The notes beneath the pieces were generated by a model. It worked only from the letters and a program-made list of their open reading frames with translations, made no database searches and was not told the DNA's origin. A stretch of DNA of 64,000 bases from Mesorhizobium sp. WSM3626 (GTDB lineage Bacteria > Pseudomonadota > Alphaproteobacteria > Rhizobiales > Rhizobiaceae), in contig NZ_AZUY01000021.1 of the NCBI RefSeq assembly GCF_000513935.1, positions 25,159 to 89,158 on the forward strand, written 5' to 3'. A program made the position numbers and the translations under genes. Shown here piece by piece: positions 26,544 through 35,106 of the stretch. The stretch's first letter is position 1. Every line of letters starts with the position of its first letter.

Positions 26544-27647
26544 TCATGCTGCACTTCCGATGTCGAGGTCGAGGACCTCCGCCTCCTTTTGCGTAAGCGC
26601 CGTGATGAATTCGCGAGCCCTGGCCACGCCGGTGTGGGACGCAAGGACGAGTTCGCGTGCCCGGTCGGCCATGGCGAGACGTGTGCGAGCCGATTCCCGG
26701 GAAAGAATGACGACGACATCGTCCGGCTTCTTGGCCGTGTGGATCGTCGATGCGGGAAAGAAACTGTCGAGGCCTGGCCAGCGGTCGCTGATGATCGGCG
26801 TGCCGCAAGCCGCTGCTTCGAAAAGGCGAACGCTGGGCGACCATCCCGCTGCAATCATTGAACGGCGGGTGACGTTCAGCGTGTAGCGTTGGCGGCTGTA
26901 GAACGCGGCGTGCCCGGCCGGCGGCAGATGTTCGATGCGCTCGACATTGTCGGGCCAGTCGATGTCGGTGGGATATTGCGAGCCGGCGACGACGAAACGG
27001 CGGTCCGGCATGCGCCGTGCAGGCTCGAGCAGGAGCGCGTTGAGCGTGGCTTGCCGGTCCCCGCTATAGGTGCCGAGATAACCGAGATCCCAGCGGACCG
27101 GGTCGGCCGTGCGGTGATGCCGTTCCGGATCGACCGAACAGTAGAGCGGCTCGGCGCGGCGTGCGCCGAAGGTCTGCGCCAGATCGTTAAGCACCGGGCC
27201 GCCGGCGAAAGAGAAATAGATGTCGAAGTAGGGGATCTGGCGCCAGCTCAGATAGTCGCAATCGTCCGCCGACAGCTTTGCCAGGGTCACCGGCGTGTCG
27301 ATGTCGTAGAAGCAGAGTTGTCCTTTGCAAAGTGAAGCGACGATGTCGATAACCGCCCGCCCTTCCGGCACGAAGGAGCCGATGACCACGATATCGGCCT
27401 GTTCCAGGCACCGTGCATGGTCGCGCTGAAGTTCCGGTACGGTTTCGTAGTAGCGCAAGGCGCAGAAGTCCGGATCGCGCAAATCGCGGTGATTGGCGTA
27501 CCACGGCACATCGCGCTCCAGAAAAGTCACGCGATGGCCGAGTTCGTGAAGACCTTTCAGCAGACCTCGAAAAGTGGTGGCGTGGCCGTTTCCCCAGGAC
27601 GAGGACAGCGACAGGCCGAGAAAGACGATGTTCAACTGCTTGGTCAT
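26544..27647 (-). CDS. CgeB-type glycosyltransferase, copy 2
   Basis: 367 residues, soluble GT-B-like protein closely paralogous to the protein at 20473-21573. Shared features in order: FLGLSLSSSWGNGHATTFRGLL, YDIDTPVTLAKL, DLGYLGTYSGDRQ, RYTLNVTRRSM and VRLFEAAACGTPIISDRWPGL. The last block is the probable nucleotide-sugar site. Start and stop both overlap neighbours by 4 bp (ATGA), so it is translated as part of a coupled set. The donor may be UDP-xylose made by the following gene, but this is only suggested by order. Confidence 0.84.
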   Translation of the reverse strand: MTKQLNIVFLGLSLSSSWGNGHATTFRGLLKGLHELGHRVTFLERDVPWYANHRDLRDPDFCALRYYETVPELQRDHARCLEQADIVVIGSFVPEGRAVIDIVASLCKGQLCFYDIDTPVTLAKLSADDCDYLSWRQIPYFDIYFSFAGGPVLNDLAQTFGARRAEPLYCSVDPERHHRTADPVRWDLGYLGTYSGDRQATLNALLLEPARRMPDRRFVVAGSQYPTDIDWPDNVERIEHLPPAGHAAFYSRQRYTLNVTRRSMIAAGWSPSVRLFEAAACGTPIISDRWPGLDSFFPASTIHTAKKPDDVVVILSRESARTRLAMADRARELVLASHTGVARAREFITALTQKEAEVLDLDIGSAA

Positions 27648-28738
27648 TCGGCCGCCTCCACGGTCCCCTGCGTCAAATGGCGTTTGAAGACTGCATCGGT
27701 CACGGCCGCGCGCAGTGCGTAGGTATGGTCGGCGAGAACACGGCGAAGCGCGGCTTGGCCGATTGCCTTTGCCCGACGGGGGGTAAGCGCCTGCATGATT
27801 TCGGCGACATCGTCGCCGTCGCGCGCCACAAGGATCTCCTCGCCGGGTTTCAGGAACAGCTCGACGCCCAACCAGGCATCGGTGATCAGGCAGGCGCCGG
27901 CGCCGGCCGCCTCGAAGACACGCGTGGCCGGTGAAAAACCGTTCGCGGCCATGCTGTCGCGGCTGATGTTCAAGACGGCCTTTGGCGTGACATTGAAGGC
28001 GTTGTGATCGCGGGTGCCGACATGGCCGAGCCAGCCGACATTGGCGGGGAGCGGCTTGTCGCCCCAGCCCGATCCGCCGAGCAGAAAACGTTGTTCCGGC
28101 AGTTGGCTCGCAGGATCGAGGAAGAACGATCCGACACGGGCTTCACGATCCGGCAGCCTGTTTCCGAGGAACGCCAGATCGCAGGCAAAACGCGCATTGC
28201 CGGCGACCGGGTGGTGCGTTTCGGGATCGAGCGCATTGTAGATGGGCACGCACTCGTTCGCGCCCATGGCACGATAGGCCCAGACGACGGGATCGCCGCC
28301 GCCATAGGTCAACACAAGGTCTATTTCCAGCAGCGCACGATGGAGCGGGTGGTCCGGCTCGTCGCGCAACCGGGCGAGCGTGGCCGGCGCGTCGACGTCC
28401 CAGAATACGGTGAGCGCGTCGCTGCGGGCGTGATCGAGCACGGCGCGCAGCAGCGCCTCATCCTCGAAGCCGACACCACTCGCCTTGACGACGATATCGG
28501 CCTCGGCGGCCCGCTCCGCCACCTGCATCAGCGCGTGCCGGGTCGCCTCATAGACAACGACGGAGCACCAGTCCGGCGCCTCGATGTCGCGGTTTTTCTG
28601 CCGGTCATAGACGTCAGGCTCATAGAAGGTGATTTCATAGCCCAGTTGCGAAAGCGCCTTCAGCAATCCACGGTAATAGGTCGCGGCACCGTTCCAGTAG
28701 GACGACAAAAGGCTCGATCCATAGAATGCGATCTTCAT
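27644..28738 (-). CDS. CgeB-type glycosyltransferase, copy 3
   Basis: 364 residues. MKIAFYGSSLLSSYWNGAATYYRGLL, VFWDVDAPATLARL, CDLAFLGNRLPDREAR, AVLNISRDSM and RVFEAAGAGACLITDAWLGVE follow the same order as the other CgeB-like copies. It has no membrane helix. The ATG at 28738 overlaps the upstream stop (ATGA); a 17-residue in-frame extension would lie inside that gene. Degree of divergence suggests a distinct acceptor or donor from copies 1 and 2. Confidence 0.82.
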   Translation of the reverse strand: MKIAFYGSSLLSSYWNGAATYYRGLLKALSQLGYEITFYEPDVYDRQKNRDIEAPDWCSVVVYEATRHALMQVAERAAEADIVVKASGVGFEDEALLRAVLDHARSDALTVFWDVDAPATLARLRDEPDHPLHRALLEIDLVLTYGGGDPVVWAYRAMGANECVPIYNALDPETHHPVAGNARFACDLAFLGNRLPDREARVGSFFLDPASQLPEQRFLLGGSGWGDKPLPANVGWLGHVGTRDHNAFNVTPKAVLNISRDSMAANGFSPATRVFEAAGAGACLITDAWLGVELFLKPGEEILVARDGDDVAEIMQALTPRRAKAIGQAALRRVLADHTYALRAAVTDAVFKRHLTQGTVEAAE

Positions 28739-29865
28739 TCGGCGGCTTCCTTTGCGGCGGTCGGGTCGACGGTGTGCAGGTTCGTGCATTGCCAGAGCAC
28801 GTCGAACAATTCGTCGACGCGGTGACGACAGGTGTGCCGCGAGCGGATGGTCTCAAGACCCGAGGCCACCAGGGAGGCCGCGAAATCGGCATCGGCCAGC
28901 ACCGCCTGTAGGTGTTGCCGCATTTGCGAGCCATTCTCGGCAAACAGGAAGTCGACGCCGGGCCTGAAAAGCCGCTCGACATCGGACCACGGTGCTGAAA
29001 TCAGCGGGATGCCGCAGGCGAGCGCCTCGAACATGCGGATCGTCGGAATTCCAGGCAATCTTTCACGATAGGGGCGCCGCGGGATGTGCACCGTGACACG
29101 ATGCGTGGCAAAGGCCTTCGGCACGTCGGCATTGGCGATCCATCCTTCGTAGCGCAGACCGGCAGCGGCCAGATCGGCAAGTGCCGGCTTGGGATAGCGG
29201 ACACCGTGAACAGTGGGCTCAAGGCCGAGATCGCGCACCGGTTCGATCAGGAACTCCCTGAGTTCGGCGGTCCGCTCGTCGTCGCCCCAGTTGCCGATCC
29301 AGACCAGATTGGACGTAGCGTGGATTTCCGGGTGCGGCTTGAACAGGCGATCGTCCGCCGCTTCATGCCAGGTGAAGACACGCTTGCCCCAGCCGGCGCG
29401 CAGATAGCTCTCGCGCAACGCTTCGCCAAAGGCGAGAACGCCGTCATAATGCTCCAGATGGAGCGCCGAGATTGCCTCGGTGGCCGACACGGCCCGGTGA
29501 TGGGTATCGTGAAACAGAAGGATGAAGTTGCCGCCATCGGCCCGCGCACGGCCGATGCGGGCGACAAGGTCCGGGTCGGTCCATTCGTGGACGATCACCA
29601 CGTCGGCCTCGGCGATCCAGGCTTCGTGGTCGAACCCGGCATCATAGGTCACGGGCATCAATTCGGGGAAATCCTTGCGGAAGCGTTCGATCGCGAAGGA
29701 TCCCTTCTCGGCCAGCAGGTTTGACCGGCTCCAGCCGTCCGCGGGCTCCAGAGCGATGGCCTGATGCCGGCGCGCCACCAGTTCGCGCATGACGCCGCGA
29801 AGGAAATGGGCATTGCCGTGGTTCCAGTCGGAGACGAGCGAGTGGGTGTAGAACAAGAAGCGCAT
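28735..29865 (-). CDS. CgeB-like glycosyltransferase, copy 4 (divergent)
   Basis: 376 residues. The opening FLFYTHSLVSDWNHGNAHFLRGVM parallels copies 1-3 with WNHGN replacing WGNG. Later blocks are DVVIVHEWTDPDLV, FTWHEAADDRLF, LVWIGNWGDDERT and MFEALACGIPLISAPW with a conserved Glu for the nucleotide sugar. It is the most diverged of the four. Two bases separate it from the GT4 gene upstream. Soluble, cytosolic; specificity unknown. Confidence 0.8.
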   Translation of the reverse strand: MRFLFYTHSLVSDWNHGNAHFLRGVMRELVARRHQAIALEPADGWSRSNLLAEKGSFAIERFRKDFPELMPVTYDAGFDHEAWIAEADVVIVHEWTDPDLVARIGRARADGGNFILLFHDTHHRAVSATEAISALHLEHYDGVLAFGEALRESYLRAGWGKRVFTWHEAADDRLFKPHPEIHATSNLVWIGNWGDDERTAELREFLIEPVRDLGLEPTVHGVRYPKPALADLAAAGLRYEGWIANADVPKAFATHRVTVHIPRRPYRERLPGIPTIRMFEALACGIPLISAPWSDVERLFRPGVDFLFAENGSQMRQHLQAVLADADFAASLVASGLETIRSRHTCRHRVDELFDVLWQCTNLHTVDPTAAKEAAE

Positions 29866-29867
29866 GA

Positions 29868-30968
29868 TCAGCGCTCCGCCACGGCTAGCGCCGCCTTTTC
29901 GTAGACATCGCGCATGGCCGCGGCCTGCCTCGCCAGCGTGTACCTGCGGCTTCGGCGAAGGGCAGCCTGGCCGAGCTCTCGCCTATGCCCGGCATCGCTG
30001 GAAAGACGATTGATGCAGGCAGCGAGATCGTGCGGGTCGCGCGCGTTGAAGAACATCGCGGCCCCGTCCCAAATCTCGCGATAGGTCGAGATGTCCGAGA
30101 GCACCAGGGGCGTTGCCGACATAGCCGCTTCCAGCGCCGCCAGACCGAACGGTTCGTAGAGCGACGGCGATACAAAAATGCCGGCGCGGGCCATCAAGGA
30201 GCGCACCTCGTCATACGGCAGCGCCCCGAGAGAAACGGCGTGGTTGACGGTGGCACGCTCGCCGTTCGGGCCGTGAATCGAACCGGCTGTAAAGATGGGC
30301 CATTGCGTCAACGAGGCGGCCTCGTCGACCGTCAAGACGTTCTTTCCCTCGTCCCACCAGCGGGCTGCGGCGAAGACCAGCGGCTGGCGGTTTTCGGCCT
30401 TCGGGACCGGACGGGCGCCATTTCCGACGACGTGCAGGCGTGCGATCGGGCCATAGCAGGTCTCGAGCAACTCGGCATGGCTGCGGCTCGGCGCGATAAC
30501 GACATCGGCCCTGTCGAAGCCGCGCCTGTTGCGCTCTTTCTGCCAGGTCCATGCGCCGTCCAACGCCTGTCCCCTGACGGCGTGGAACCATGTCGTCACG
30601 CATGAATGCGAGACCGCTATGACGGGGCAGGGCGCATCCAATTCCACCGCCTGCGTCGGCGCGTTGAGATGGACGACGTCGATGGCGTGGTCACGCATCA
30701 GCGCACGCAATTCCCCCGGCAAACCGTCGAGATCGCCGGCGTCGTGGGTTATCCAATCCAGCGGCGTGTTCAGCCAGATCAGCGTCGCGAAGGACCGCGC
30801 CTCTTCGGCCTGTTGCCCGGATGGTTGCGGTCCTAGCCCGGCGAACACGATGCTGTCGCCGCCGTTGACCAGCTCCCGGCCGAGATCAAGCGCATAGCGC
30901 CACACCCCGCCCATGGCGTCGACGGTCATCAGGATGCGGCGCTTGCGCGGCCTTAGTGTCCGCAACAT
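29868..30968 (-). CDS. Glycosyltransferase, GT4 family
   Basis: 366 residues with MTVDAMGGVWRYALDLGREL as the glycine-rich N-terminal loop, VVHLNAPTQAVEL, and the C-terminal EPFGLAALEAAMSATPLVLSD, an EX7E-type motif of retaining GT4 enzymes. Resembles starch/glycogen-synthase-like and trehalose/mannosyl GT4 proteins without a clear specificity. The ATG at 30968 lies within the last 16 bp of the radical SAM gene; an ATG 39 bp downstream is possible. No signal or membrane segment. Confidence 0.86.
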   Translation of the reverse strand: MLRTLRPRKRRILMTVDAMGGVWRYALDLGRELVNGGDSIVFAGLGPQPSGQQAEEARSFATLIWLNTPLDWITHDAGDLDGLPGELRALMRDHAIDVVHLNAPTQAVELDAPCPVIAVSHSCVTTWFHAVRGQALDGAWTWQKERNRRGFDRADVVIAPSRSHAELLETCYGPIARLHVVGNGARPVPKAENRQPLVFAAARWWDEGKNVLTVDEAASLTQWPIFTAGSIHGPNGERATVNHAVSLGALPYDEVRSLMARAGIFVSPSLYEPFGLAALEAAMSATPLVLSDISTYREIWDGAAMFFNARDPHDLAACINRLSSDAGHRRELGQAALRRSRRYTLARQAAAMRDVYEKAALAVAER

Positions 30969-32245
30969 GCCGCCTCCAGCTCCGCCAGCGGACGCGGGCG
31001 CTTTTCCTGAATGTCGCTGAACTTCTGGAAGGAGGCGAGGTAATGATCATGGGCGCGCTCCCAGGCGAGATCGTCGGGTTCGCCCCAAAGCTCGCGATAG
31101 CTGGGCGAACTCGGATAAGGATAAAGCGGTACGGGTTCATTGGCCCACACGCCATTGTCGATCAGATGGGCTCGCCAGTAATCGACAAGGGCAGGATCGT
31201 CCTCGACAACGCCGATCAGATTGGCCTGGACGAAGGGAACGTGGCGTCTGGCCTTGACCAGCAGCGCGGCGAGTTCCTCGGTGCCCAGCCGGCAGCGCTT
31301 CGCCAGCATCGCCCGCCCTTCCACCGTCAGGCTTTCGAGCCCGGCTTCGATGGAGACGCAGCCTGCCGCGCCCAGTAATTCCAGCAGCTCGGGTTTCCAT
31401 AGATCGATGCGGGTCTGTACGCCGAATTTCACATCGCGCTCGACCAACGCCTCCAGCAACGCTTTTTGCGGCAGGAAAATTTCGTCGATGAAGTAGATAT
31501 AGCCGACGCCTTGGGCAATCAGCCGATCGATTTCGGTTACCACCGCTTCGTGTTTCCGGCGGCGATAGGCATCGCGGAAGTCGGTCTTGGCGCAGAAGCT
31601 GCAATTGTAGGGACAGCCGCGTGACGCCTCGACCTCGGCGCCGAACCCATGCTGTTGGTCATCGAACCTGTGATGGTGGTGCGAATGGGCGGCGATCCAG
31701 TCGGATGACCATTCAAGCGGCGGATGATCGACAAAGGAACTGACATGAACGCCGCCGTTCGAAACCAGCTTGGCGTCCCGCAGATAAGCGGTCGAGGGCA
31801 CCGCGCTCCAATCGTCGCGCCGGGCAAGTTCCGCGACGATTTCCTCGCATTCGCCGCGCACGACAATATCGACGCCAAGCTTGCGCAACGTCGGCACCGG
31901 CGTCGCCGAGCCATGCGGCCCGACCGCGACGGTGCGTCCGCCACGCCCGGCGAGACGATTGAGGAAATCGGCCGGCACGCGCAACTCCGGCGGTGCGCAG
32001 CGCCAGAACAGATAAGTCGGCGCGGTGCTGACGACCGTCATCGCCGGCGCGAACTCAGCCACGCGTTCGCAGAGCCCGGAATTGTCGAGCTTCTGTAACT
32101 GCCCGTCCAGCAGCAGCACCTCGTGACCGGCGACTTCGAGCAGGGCTTTCGAATAGCCGAGTTCCAGCGGCAGATGCGGTTGGCGGCAGCCGAAATAGAT
32201 GCTGTCGTCGTACGTCCAGAAGGGGTTAACCAGGGCTATTCTCAT
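30953..32245 (-). CDS. B12-binding domain radical SAM protein
   Basis: 430 residues. N-terminal B12-binding-like domain (MRIALVNPFW, YFGCRQPHLPLELGYSKALL, VAVGPHGSATP) and a radical SAM domain with the cluster-binding CPYNCSFC at about residues 210-217. GYIYFIDEIFLPQKALLEAL and CVSIEAGLES then follow in the usual order. Class B enzymes of this build methylate unreactive carbons or do ring contractions and other radical chemistry; the reaction here is unknown. It overlaps both neighbours (ATGA with the epimerase). I recall, without being able to check, that databases call related proteins part of a 'rhizo-twelve system'. Confidence 0.88.
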   Translation of the reverse strand: MRIALVNPFWTYDDSIYFGCRQPHLPLELGYSKALLEVAGHEVLLLDGQLQKLDNSGLCERVAEFAPAMTVVSTAPTYLFWRCAPPELRVPADFLNRLAGRGGRTVAVGPHGSATPVPTLRKLGVDIVVRGECEEIVAELARRDDWSAVPSTAYLRDAKLVSNGGVHVSSFVDHPPLEWSSDWIAAHSHHHHRFDDQQHGFGAEVEASRGCPYNCSFCAKTDFRDAYRRRKHEAVVTEIDRLIAQGVGYIYFIDEIFLPQKALLEALVERDVKFGVQTRIDLWKPELLELLGAAGCVSIEAGLESLTVEGRAMLAKRCRLGTEELAALLVKARRHVPFVQANLIGVVEDDPALVDYWRAHLIDNGVWANEPVPLYPYPSSPSYRELWGEPDDLAWERAHDHYLASFQKFSDIQEKRPRPLAELEAACCGH

Positions 32246-33321
32246 GCGACGTACCTCACGGCTTCGGGGCGAGGCTCGAGCCGGTGGCGCTGCAGCCAGT
32301 CGGCAAGATCGCGAATGCCCTCGCGCCACGTGACCTGCGCCTTCCAGCCAAGCGCGGCCTCGATCTTGCGGGTATCGGCGACGAAGAAGGGCTGATCGCC
32401 GGTCCGTTCCCCATCGTGGCGGATCGAAAGCTCACGGCCGGTCAGGCCCTCAATCTCGCTCAACAGCATACGCAGGCTGAGCGCATTTTCTGGTCCGCCG
32501 CCAAGATTGAATGCCTGGCCCCTGGCGGTCTCGATCCGGTCCAGCACGGCCCTGTAGGCGGCGACCGCATCGGAGACGTGCAGGATGTCGCGCACCTGCC
32601 TGCCGTCGCCGTAGATGGTGATTTGCCGTCCCGTCAGGGCGCTGAGCAGGAAGTGCGCCACCCAGCCCTGGTCCTCGGTTCCGAACTGGCGCGGTCCGTA
32701 GATGCAGCTCATCCGCAGCACCGCCGTCGGCATGCCGTAGGATTTGGCATAGTCGAGTACATACTGGTCCGCCCCTCCCTTGGAGCACCCATAGGGTGTG
32801 CAGAAATCCAGGCCGCGGGCCTCATCGATGCCGTCGGCCTGGATGGCGCTGTCGCAAGGTATGTAGCGGTCGCCGTCCTCGCGAACCGCGACGTCGGGGA
32901 GGCTGCCATAGACCTTGTTGGTGCTGGCGAAAATCACCGGGATGGGCTCACCGCTCAGTCGCGCCGCTTCCAGCACGTTGAACGTTCCCCGAAGGTTGAT
33001 GTCGAAATCCTCGTCCGGCCGGACTAGGCTCGTGGTGACGGCCGTTTGCGCGGCCAGATGGAAGATCGCCTTGGACCTCATGAGAACCGGCGCCAGGGCA
33101 TTGGCGTCCCGCACATCGATGGTCTCGACGGTAAGGCTTTCGCCATGTTTCTGGGCCAGCCATTCAAGGTTCTGTTCGACGCCTGGACGGCTGAGATTGT
33201 CGACCACCAGCACCGGCTCGCCATCCGACAACAGGCTGTCTGCCAGGTTCGATCCTATGAAGCCGCTGCCGCCGACGATGGCGACCGGCGCTTCGCGACG
33301 GTTGCGTGCGCCCGGGCTCAT
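32242..33321 (-). CDS. NAD-dependent sugar epimerase, CDP-paratose 2-epimerase-like
   Basis: 359 residues, extended SDR. VAIVGGSGFIGSNLADSLL is the NAD-binding loop. FASTNKVYG and TPYGCSKGGADQYVLDYAKS contain the catalytic Thr/Ser and Tyr-x3-Lys in the form seen in CDP-tyvelose/paratose 2-epimerases. RMSCIYGPRQFGTEDQGWVAHF supports the same subgroup. It probably epimerises an NDP-sugar. The true substrate in this cluster is not known. The ATG at 33321 overlaps the preceding gene by 4 bp. Confidence 0.85.
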   Translation of the reverse strand: MSPGARNRREAPVAIVGGSGFIGSNLADSLLSDGEPVLVVDNLSRPGVEQNLEWLAQKHGESLTVETIDVRDANALAPVLMRSKAIFHLAAQTAVTTSLVRPDEDFDINLRGTFNVLEAARLSGEPIPVIFASTNKVYGSLPDVAVREDGDRYIPCDSAIQADGIDEARGLDFCTPYGCSKGGADQYVLDYAKSYGMPTAVLRMSCIYGPRQFGTEDQGWVAHFLLSALTGRQITIYGDGRQVRDILHVSDAVAAYRAVLDRIETARGQAFNLGGGPENALSLRMLLSEIEGLTGRELSIRHDGERTGDQPFFVADTRKIEAALGWKAQVTWREGIRDLADWLQRHRLEPRPEAVRYVA

Positions 33322-34424
33322 GACACCAACCCACGCTCTTCGAGCTCGCGCTTCATTTCGGCGCCGCGGTCGATGGCCGCCGTGTTGCGCACCCAGGAAA
33401 CGAAATCGCCGAGAGAGTTCTCCAATCGGCGGCCCGGTTCGAAGCCGAGCAACTCACGTGCCTTGGAAATATCGGCGAAGCAGTTGCGTATATCGCCGGA
33501 GCGCGCCTTGCCGAGCAGCTCGGGCGAGCGGTTCGGGGTTCCCATGGCCTCTGCCAGCAATCGCGCGACTTCGCTGATCGCATAGGCCCGGCCGCTGCCG
33601 ATGTTGATGACGTGGCCCTTTGCCTGACGTTGCTGCAGCGCAAGGCGAAAAGCGCGGGCGACGTCCTGCACATGAACGAAATCGCGCTTCTGTTCGCCAT
33701 CCTCGAAGATCATCGGCCGTTGGCCATTGGCGAGACGTGAAGCGAAGTTGGCCAGCACGCCGGTATAGGGATTTGATAGTGCCTGGCCGGCACCGAAAAC
33801 ATTGAACAGGCGCAGCGCGACCGCATCGATGCCGTACGCGTCGCCGAAGATCAGCACGGCGCGCTCCTGGGCGTATTTCGTCAGCGCGTAGATCGAGGCG
33901 AGATCAACCGGCTTTTCTTCATCTGTCGGCACCGGCGAAAGGGGTTCACCTTCCGGCGACAGCGGATTCCACTGTCCGCTTTTGATGTCACTCGGCTTGC
34001 GCCGGGCATTGTCGATGCGCCGGCCGTCGGGCATGGCATAAAGGCCCTCGCCATAGACGCTCATCGAGGAGGCGACGACGATCCGCTCGACCGGGTGTTT
34101 GATCAACGCCTCGAGCAGCGTCGCCGTGCCGAGGTCGTTGGTGCCGACATAGCGCGCTATCTCGTACATCGACTGTCCGACGCCGACTTCCGACGCCAGG
34201 TGAATGACCGCGTCGACGCCTTCCAGCGCCTCGGTAACGGCCTCGCGGTCGCGGACGTCGCCCTTGAGCAGTTCGGCTCCGGCAGGGAGCGCGATCGCTT
34301 CGCCCGCATGCACCTGCTCGAGCAAGGCGTCGAGAATGCGAACCGAATAATCCTGGGCGATGAGTTCTTGTGTGACGTGGCGACCAATGAAGCCGCAGCC
34401 TCCTGTAACCAATATGCGTTTCAC
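33318..34424 (-). CDS. NAD-dependent sugar epimerase, UDP-glucose/dTDP-rhamnose 4-epimerase-like
   Basis: 368 residues, extended SDR. ILVTGGCGFIGRHVTQEL, IHLASEVGVGQSMYEIARYVGTND, VASSMSVYGEG, IYALTKYAQERA (Tyr-x3-Lys) and LRLFNVFGAGQALSNPYTGVLANF place it near dTDP-rhamnose or UDP-glucose 4-epimerases. First gene of the second sugar operon. The GTG start at 34424 is fixed by GAGGAGTCGTC immediately upstream. A GGAAC-N18-TTCGG promoter lies 35 bp before it, so this operon also appears stress-controlled. Confidence 0.86.
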   Translation of the reverse strand: MKRILVTGGCGFIGRHVTQELIAQDYSVRILDALLEQVHAGEAIALPAGAELLKGDVRDREAVTEALEGVDAVIHLASEVGVGQSMYEIARYVGTNDLGTATLLEALIKHPVERIVVASSMSVYGEGLYAMPDGRRIDNARRKPSDIKSGQWNPLSPEGEPLSPVPTDEEKPVDLASIYALTKYAQERAVLIFGDAYGIDAVALRLFNVFGAGQALSNPYTGVLANFASRLANGQRPMIFEDGEQKRDFVHVQDVARAFRLALQQRQAKGHVINIGSGRAYAISEVARLLAEAMGTPNRSPELLGKARSGDIRNCFADISKARELLGFEPGRRLENSLGDFVSWVRNTAAIDRGAEMKRELEERGLVS

Positions 34425-34458
34425 GACGACTCCTCAGACGAGTGACCTCGGCGCCCCG

Positions 34459-34483
34459 AACTTTTCGGCAAAAGGTTTGTTCC
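34459..34483 (-). promoter_or_regulatory. EcfG-like promoter of the epimerase/glycosyltransferase operon
   Basis: Minus-strand GGAAC (34483-34479), 18 bases, TTCGG, 35 bp before the GTG at 34424. A second minus-strand GGAAC at 34503-34499 has no TT at this spacing. Confidence 0.78.
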
Positions 34484-34552
34484 CTGTGGTTCAACAAAGT
34501 TCCCTTCCGGACCTTCGTGCGAAGCAAGACACCGCGGTCAGCCCTTGACGCT

Positions 34553-34577
34553 GGAACATTGCCGCCGGTGTGCTGTT
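34553..34577 (+). promoter_or_regulatory. EcfG-like promoter of the 90-residue gene
   Basis: GGAAC at 34553-34557, 18 bases, TTAGG, 61 bp before the ATG at 34638. It is divergent from the epimerase operon promoter. Confidence 0.75.
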
Positions 34578-34637
34578 AGGACGCTCGACAGCCGCCGTGA
34601 CGCCGACAGGGCGAGGCCGATGATCAAGGAGATTTCA

Positions 34638-34910
34638 ATGTCGCAGTCCCAGACGACCACCAATCATGACGAAATTCGCAAATGGGCCGAGGAGCGGCAG
34701 GGTCGCCCGGCGGTGGTTCGCACCAAGGGCGAGGGGGGCATCCTGCGGATCGACTTCGGCGAGCCCGAGGAAGCATTCGAGCCCATCGATTGGGACGAGT
34801 TCTTCCGGATATTCGACGAGAATGATCTGGCCTTCCTGTATCAGGCCAAGACCAGCGACGGAAAAGCCAGCCGCTTCAACAAATTCGTCGAGCGCGATCG
34901 CAAGGGTTGA
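34638..34910 (+). CDS. Small acidic stress protein, conserved in rhizobia
   Basis: 90 residues, compact and charged: HDEIRKWAEERQGRPAVVRTKG, then GGILRIDFGEPEEAFEPIDWDEFFRIFDENDLAFLYQ and RFNKFVERD. Proteins of this type are, from memory, widespread in rhizobia and sometimes misnamed as glucan branching enzymes, which a protein this short cannot be. The ATG follows AAGGAGATTTCA, so the start is secure. It is driven by a GGAAC-N18-TTAGG promoter. No function is proposed. Confidence 0.82.
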   Translation: MSQSQTTTNHDEIRKWAEERQGRPAVVRTKGEGGILRIDFGEPEEAFEPIDWDEFFRIFDENDLAFLYQAKTSDGKASRFNKFVERDRKG

Positions 34911-34964
34911 GAAGGCTGGCCTGGCAGCTGATCCTGGCCGATCCAGAAAATCTCGAAATTCGAT

Positions 34965-34989
34965 GGAACAATCGACGGCCCCATTGCTT
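34965..34989 (+). promoter_or_regulatory. Orphan EcfG-like promoter
   Basis: GGAAC at 34965-34969, 18 bases, TTCGG. It points rightwards, but no + strand gene follows for 1 kb. A transcript would run antisense into the receiver-sigma-like gene at 35107-35703. Confidence 0.55.
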
Positions 34990-35106
34990 CGGGCGCTGAG
35001 CCAGAAAGGCGATCCGGCAAGATCAAGCCCCTGAACGCAGTTGCGGATGATGGACGATCGCAACCCCCAAGGGAAGCGACTTAGCCTCGGGCTCGGAGGA
35101 CAAAAT

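Noticed and set aside
34499..34503. Second minus-strand GGAAC before the epimerase operon
   Set aside because: AC instead of TT at the required distance.
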